Assembly: GCF_000006565.2 (NCBI RefSeq)
Contig: NC_031479.1
Span: forward strand, 6,136,885-6,200,884
Source: Toxoplasma gondii ME49
Taxonomy: Eukaryota > Apicomplexa > Conoidasida > Eucoccidiorida > Sarcocystidae
Reading direction: 5' to 3'
Length of the DNA stretch: 64,000 nucleotides
Both the position numbers and the translations under genes were made by a program. The notes under the pieces were generated by a model, which was given only the letters and a program-made list of their open reading frames with translations, did no database searches and had not been told where the DNA came from. Below are positions 58,958-64,000 of this stretch, piece after piece (position 1 is the first letter of the stretch; each line of letters begins with the position of its first letter).

Positions 58958-61706
58958 TTATCCAAGGCGTATGCGAGACCCCACATCGAGGGTTACGTCT
59001 CTAGACATAAGAGTAAATCTCTCTGTCTATTTTTCTGTGCGTGTGGATGGAGGTCCGTAGGAGTTTTTTTCCTGCGTTTCTACGTTTTCCTGTTCTCTCT
59101 GTACTGCGTGCAGATGCCCATAACACTATACGGGGTGTTGGAGCAGGACATCGACGAACGCGCATCGCTCAAGTTTCCTCAGTTGTATCGCCTGGGCCAG
59201 GCCGACTCTTTTTTGAATCTTCGCACGTGCATCTCCTGGATCCTTCTGGGAGTTGTACACGCAGCCATCATTTTCGTCGTTGGGCTCTACGCCTTTGGCT
59301 ACTACATCATTCCCGGTCCCAGTGGCCAGGTGAGAGACGCTTGTTCTGTCCAGGCCTTCGTATTGATGCCACTTAGCTGCATGAGCACATGTCTGAACGT
59401 TTCGTAATATCCTTTGTGTGCATATATATATATATATATCAATGCTCATTTGCATATGTATGCATATCTAGCGGTGTATTCCTTTCTCTCTCTGTCTGTA
59501 TATATACATTTACTTAGTTCCCTCAGGAGAGAATGCGGAGAGCTGCACGCGTACATTTTGTGAGGGACAGGACGTTCGTCAGTGTGTGGCTTGTGGCTTC
59601 TGTCGCTGTGCATCGTCGATATTTTCAGCGTCCGGACAGTCGTCCTTGCACCTAAATCTGCATGCTGGTCTCCTCTTCCTTCCTGGGGAGACAGCTCTCT
59701 GTCTACTGCTCTCCACACGCAGAACGCACATTAAAACTTCGTTTTCCCTTCTGTCGTTTGCTGTGCTCCAGCCGTTCGACATGTGGATGGTGGGCACCGT
59801 GATGATGGCAGCGAACTGCCTGGTGGCGAACTTGGCCATTCTCTTTTACAGCTTCAGCGTCTCTGCTGTCACATGGTGTGGCATCGCCTTCTCGTAAGCG
59901 CCGAAAAACACGACTGTGTGTAATGATAGATATAAACGTCTTCCATGTCGACGGTTCCGCAACGTACTGGCAAGGGCGTTCCGAGAAGGAAAGACGCTAC
60001 TAATCGCGTAAGACACAAACAGAAAACCTAGCTCGTCCCCGCACAAGCAATTCAACCGACCCATGAACAGAAAAAGCGATTACAATCACATGTTCTCCCA
60101 ACAGATGAGGCGCGAAAGCAACACCACTTGAACATGTGGTAAAGAACCAAGGCTGGCTATGGTCAGTTGGGTTCTTTGTCACTAGGTCTTCTATCAAAAG
60201 CGAGAAGAAACAGGACTTTGTAGATTCTGGTATCTCACCTAGGGCGTATCACGGTGGACGGCGAGTGCAAGGCCAAGCCGTAGACTGCCTCTTTCAGTGA
60301 CAGTGCATCGCCTACTATTTCGAGCTGCGAGTCTGAAGTTTCAGTTCTTTGTTCTGTCTTTTTGGCGAGAAAGACCGCGCGTTCCCGCCGTCGATTTCGT
60401 TCCGAACTCGCTTTTGAGCTGTGCCCCAGTCATCGATGCTTTCCGCCGCACTCTGGTAAAGTCTGGTTCGTTTTGTGCTCCTTTTGTGTACGTTGTGACC
60501 GTTTTTTCTCGCCTGTGTTCTGTCGGCCTCAACGGGAGCGCAGGCGGTATTTCGAGGTGTGCGAGTCTCCTCATTGCGCTCTCTGTGCGGCTTCGCCTGC
60601 TTTTCTTTTCCAGACTCTTCTCTTGTCTGGTTCTCTTCTTCGCGGCCTCGACAGCGACTGTGGGGGGCATCTCGACGGGGGCGATTTTCCTTCTTTTCAA
60701 GGCGTCTCCTACCATTTGCCTCTACGTTCTTGTTGCTTGCTCGCTCTCGCTGGGACTCCTCTGGTTCAAGCGCAGCTTCCGCGTCGCGTTTCGCCCCGAG
60801 CTGTACGATGTGCTTCAGAGACACGAGTATTTGGGCCTCCCGCTCCTCTCTGCCTCTGACAGGAGACGGTTGCGTCTCTTCGAAGAGGCCGCTGAGGACG
60901 AGAAGGAGGCCGCGGGCCTAGGGTCGGAGAGCGGCCGCGACGCGACCTTTCAGACGACGGCGGGAAGACGAGCCGACAAGACAGCAAAGCCAACGATCGA
61001 GGGAAGAGAAGAACCGCAGAGCAGCCGATTCAACCGGTGTTTCGTACAACCGTTCAGACGCAGAAATCAGGTGGGGCTGCGAAGCGATGATTGTGGCTGC
61101 TGGGTTGGGTGTAGTGTGTGACGGTGAAAAAGCTCAAATTCATGTTCTTTCCTCGCTCCTGGGTTTCTGCCGCTCTCCATTTTGTTGCTTCTTGCCTGTC
61201 CGCGCTGATGCCTCAAACTCTACTGAGCAAATCCTTGAATTCCAGTCGTTGACCTTGGATGAAAGACTGCAAAGCTAGGAGATGCATTTGTGGCGTGTGA
61301 CAGGTGACGAGATCCATCACATATCATCTTTGCTTACCCCTTGTGGCTTCCTTTCCATCGTCTTGTGTCTCTCGATTCATCTCGCGTTTCGTGGTTTCTT
61401 TTTGTCCTTCAAGTTTCGCAGTTTCTCGTTTGTCTCCGGCTTTTTGCTTTTCCTCGTGGTGTCCGAACGTTTCGTTTGGTTCTCGTTTTCGTATTTCCTG
61501 CTCGCACTTGGATTTCTCTTTTTCTTATTTCTGCGCGTTTTTATGCTTATGCGTTGCCCTGAGATTTCTCGGTTCTCTGTTTCTCTGTTTCGTGTGCCTT
61601 TCAGACATCCAAAAAGGGTGAGAAAGGGCCTGGCCTGTCAACTGGATTCAGTGTCGCGGAGCCGGCGCCGATTCTTCTCAACCTGCAGAGATCCTTGAGC
61701 CTTTAA
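47718..61706 (+). CDS. P4-type ATPase, phospholipid flippase
   Basis: Moves phospholipids from the outer (or lumenal) to the cytosolic leaflet using ATP. Exons: 47718-47764, 48304-48487, 49169-49294, 49548-50345, 50981-51185, 51632-52702, 53043-53108, 53542-53713, 54229-55167, 55859-55973, 56304-56732, 57394-57534, 58509-58730, 59114-59329, 59772-59893, 60614-61070, 61605-61706; 1,803 aa. N-terminal [17 protein letters not shown]; actuator DGEG (D225-G228); TM4 NLIPISL (P470); phosphorylation site DKTGTLT (D792); N-domain SPDERAF and [49 protein letters not shown]; then six TM segments and [14 protein letters not shown] and the absence of ion-pump motifs place it in P4. There are inserts of about 260 residues before the P domain and about 120 in the N domain. 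The first exon and the acceptor of exon 4 are least certain. Flippases usually need a CDC50 partner, not seen here. Confidence 0.93.
48526..48621. repeat. 14-nt-unit minisatellite (TATATATGTATATG)n
   Basis: Several consecutive near-perfect copies of a 14-nt unit built of TATATATG plus TATATG, in intron 2 of the flippase gene. Confidence 0.85.
50556..50592. repeat. TA microsatellite
   Basis: (TA)n run in intron 4 of the flippase gene. Confidence 0.9.
50842..50874. repeat. TA microsatellite
   Basis: Second (TA)n run in intron 4 of the flippase gene. Confidence 0.9.
55638..55680. repeat. TA microsatellite
   Basis: About 20 perfect TA units in intron 9 of the flippase gene. Confidence 0.95.
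56166..56207. repeat. TA microsatellite
   Basis: (TA)n with a short ATAC-type lead-in, in intron 10 of the flippase gene. Confidence 0.9.
58904..58954. repeat. TA microsatellite
   Basis: About 25 perfect TA units in intron 13 of the flippase gene, the longest pure TA run in the window. Confidence 0.95.
59421..59439. repeat. TA microsatellite
   Basis: Short (TA)n run in intron 14 of the flippase gene. Confidence 0.85.
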
Positions 61707-64000
61707 TGCCGACGGATTCTCTCAGGATACACCTTTGCGTTGGGCCTGAGGGTTTCGCCAGATGCAGTTCTCTCAGCATCGGTCGCGTCGCCTCTCTTTT
61801 ATTTCATGAGAAGCTCCACACCGAGGGTGTAGGAACAGAGCGCAGTCAGTCGTGCTTCGCGTTTCGGTTTCGTCGCTCAGGCAGGTAGCAGGTTTCTGTA
61901 TGGTATGCTGCCTCCCTTCGCGGGTGTTTGTGTGCCATTCTGGTCTGGAGGGATGACGGCCGTGAAAGACGACATTGGCGGAGACAAGGGCAGAAGAAGA
62001 CGCGGTGGCAAGAGAGTCTAGAAACAGCAACCAGAGAAGATTTCGAGAAGGGAACAAGAGCAGAAGGCTTGGGTAGCAAGAACGTCCAAAAACGAAGCAA
62101 GAGATCAAAACAAATTCTCCTTCGCTCTGAGGGCTTCTCAGTTTCGAGACTTTTTCGAGAATTCTACCGAGACCGTAATAATGGAGAAACAAGGGGACGA
62201 GGTAGACAGGCGTCCTCTACTCGAATTCAGATGAAACGATGGAAAAACGATCTCATCAGTGGCCTCCCGCTGCAGTCCTTGATATGTTGATGAGGCTGCT
62301 TTAGTCCCCTACAGAACAGGAGGGAGGCAAAACTGTATTCTAATTCCACGTGAACCGCTGCATCCGCTGATGATTCAGGTGCGTAGCCAATAGAAAACCG
62401 CATGGGCAAAGGTGTCAGGATGCCTGTTGACACGCCACCCCAGTGGCTGTCGTATCTCATGCATGTTTTCATATGTTTCCCTGTAAATAGGTTTTTGTAT
62501 GAGTGTATAGAATCGTGCGCCGCCGCTTCGTCTTACGTGCGTTTTCCGCTACGAATCGCCACAGCGTGATCGCAAGAGAGTGTTGTTTTTTGTTTCGGGT
62601 TTCGCGAGCATTCCAAAGTCGAGATGACACGAGCGCGTGCGTTCTTGCCTTTTGCGTTGCTCCGCGTATTCTCTCTGCACATCGTTTTAGACCGACAGAG
62701 CTGTGCTTTGTTTTCCGTTGCCAGAACGAGGGAGTCCGTTTCATTCCCTACCGGCGCAGGGTAAGAAGCCTTTTTTCAGGCTCGGCAAGAATTTCCTGAG
62801 TATGCCAGGTTTCGCCCGGCACATTGCTTCTATGAAAAAGTCCTCCCTCTTTTTCAGACACCCGCAGCGGCATAGCGATCGTGCCGCTCTTGGGCTTGTC
62901 TCTATCATTTTGCCGTTTCCATTGTGCCTCCGCACAGGAGGCAAATAGCTGTCGCTCTCTGCCCTTCAGAAGGCAAAACGAGAGTGGCTTTTAATAGGAT
63001 GAAGGAACTTGACAAGCATTACTAAGTCTTGTATCGCGGAGACTTTTTGGCGTTTCTGTAACTCGTACATGAATCCAATGATGTTTGTCATTGTCCTTGG
63101 ATCTATTTAGCTTCTAAACAAAGAGGCAGCGAACACCTGACTGGTATCGAGACGAGAACCACGCTGGGTTCCAGAGTTCGCAATCAGGTGGAATCATCAC
63201 AGAGGTCCTGGCTACTGGGAAGCCAAATTTCAAAGAATTTTAGATTCAAATTCCACCGGCATATCAGGTAGCACACTGAATCGAGCCCTCTAGTGACCAA
63301 TTCGCTCTTCGTGACAGGGGGTCACTGATGCAGAAGGCGAGTTGCGAAGGAAAGCGCTATCCCTTACTGAATAATTTCCCTTTCTTGACAAAGCAACTAT
63401 CTGTTCTTACACTGACCTTGTTGGGGAAAGCGAGGCTCGAGTCGGACCCGTTCCTGTCAATTTACTTTAATTGATAAATCCTATGATTTCGATGAAAAAC
63501 TGTTCTCTAGTTCTCTTTCGGTGCAGCATGTCGTGTGGGTGTGATGTGGGGAGAGCGACTCAGACGGCGAGAGAAGAAAGAAACGAAAACGCGGGGATAG
63601 AAAGGACACCCAGCAAAGCAATTGCAGATCTTCTTTCCAACTGGAGTCCGCGTCTCTGCCTCCGAAGAGTTTGAAGGTGGAGACGAAAAAGTGTGGATCT
63701 GAACGTCCGGATCTCAGTGGCCAAACGCAGGTCCCAGAGCAACTCGTTTTACCTGCTTTCCCCTTCAAGATCCGAGGCAATCCTCACCGTCCAAAAAGTT
63801 CATCTCTCGCATGCACCTGTGTTTCTGTGCCTGAACCAACATTCATCTGCACATTCCCCGTAGAAGACAGACCAAGTGAATGAGCCTGTCGAGTTCCTCC
63901 TTAGAACCCATATCCCCCAGCCCAAGTAATCAAATCCTTCAGGAGAACTGATGTTTGCGGAACAAACTCTCGGTCCTTTCTTTGTTGCAACTTTAAATTG
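61707..64000. other. Region downstream of the flippase gene
   Basis: Probably the flippase 3' UTR and intergenic DNA. A short stretch around 62724-62760 (acceptor-like GTTGCCAG, then NEGVRFIPYRRR, then GGTAAG) looks exon-like but has no partner in frame. No gene is supported. Confidence 0.45.

Noticed and set aside
57960..59060. Long plus-strand frame of 366 codons
   Set aside because: Only 58509-58730 is flippase exon 13. The rest is intron that happens to lack stops, including the TA microsatellite read as Ile/Tyr repeats.
60297..60613. Upstream part of the frame containing flippase exon 16
   Set aside because: Exon 15 ends in phase 2, and the acceptor at 60611-60613 is the one that fits phase and TM alignment. 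The earlier segment is intron.
1..64000. CRISPR arrays, prophage, insertion sequences, bacterial operons
   Set aside because: No direct-repeat/spacer pattern, transposase or phage gene was seen, and the spliced gene structure is eukaryotic.

Overview
This is nuclear DNA from a coccidian apicomplexan, most likely Toxoplasma gondii or a close relative (Neospora, Hammondia). The grounds are: many short GT-AG introns in genes on both strands; about 50% GC with very Ser/Ala/Glu/Arg-rich low-complexity insertions in otherwise conserved proteins; frequent TGCATGC(A) motifs; many TA-type microsatellites in introns and spacers; and eukaryotic genes only. I see no bacterial operon, CRISPR array, viral gene or tRNA/rRNA gene. 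Species was not tested by any search.

Layout, left to right. 1-2405: no recognisable gene. 2406-5060 (+): 20S proteasome subunit alpha type 3 (alpha-7), 4 exons. 7131-8780 (-): OTU-family cysteine protease with an N-terminal signal sequence and a duplicated 60-residue unit. 9234-11155 (-): possible small basic single-pass membrane protein (last exon fair, upstream exons tentative). 11492-14286 (+): NOL12/Rrp17-type nucleolar protein, 5 exons. 16477-28159 (-): a very large TBC1D23-type protein (about 3,430 aa; TBC domain, split rhodanese-like domain, C-terminal PH-like domain). 31732-32940 (+): small DEK_C-domain protein, 6 exons. 33825-35297 (-): meiotic recombinase DMC1, 9 exons including a 19-nt micro-exon. 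35298-39575: mostly gene-free, with weak coding fragments near 36.8 and 37.7-38.1 kb. 39576-45410 (-): SpoU/TrmH-family RNA 2'-O-ribose methyltransferase with a long N-terminal extension, 6 exons. 47718-61706 (+): P4-type phospholipid flippase of about 1,803 aa, 17 exons. 61707-64000: nothing recognised.

The genes are not an operon or pathway. They are housekeeping or cell-biology genes in alternating divergent and convergent pairs: proteasome->, <-OTU, <-TM protein | NOL12->, <-TBC | DEK_C->, <-DMC1, <-SpoU | flippase->. Two of them, the TBC1D23-like protein and the flippase, act in membrane trafficking or asymmetry. For the multi-exon genes I rebuilt exon boundaries by hand from GT/AG sites, phase continuity and alignment to remembered family motifs. 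All stated models keep one open frame. Start codons and a few acceptors, named in the entries, remain uncertain.

The points most worth a second look are: the TBC1D23-type protein that keeps both catalytic fingers of an active Rab GAP and whose rhodanese domain is split by about 790 residues; the secreted-looking OTU protease; the DGEG motif in the flippase; the DEK_C protein with an unfamiliar C-terminal module; a diverged dispersed repeat shared by 6.3 and 40.2 kb; and the candidate new membrane protein opposite NOL12.
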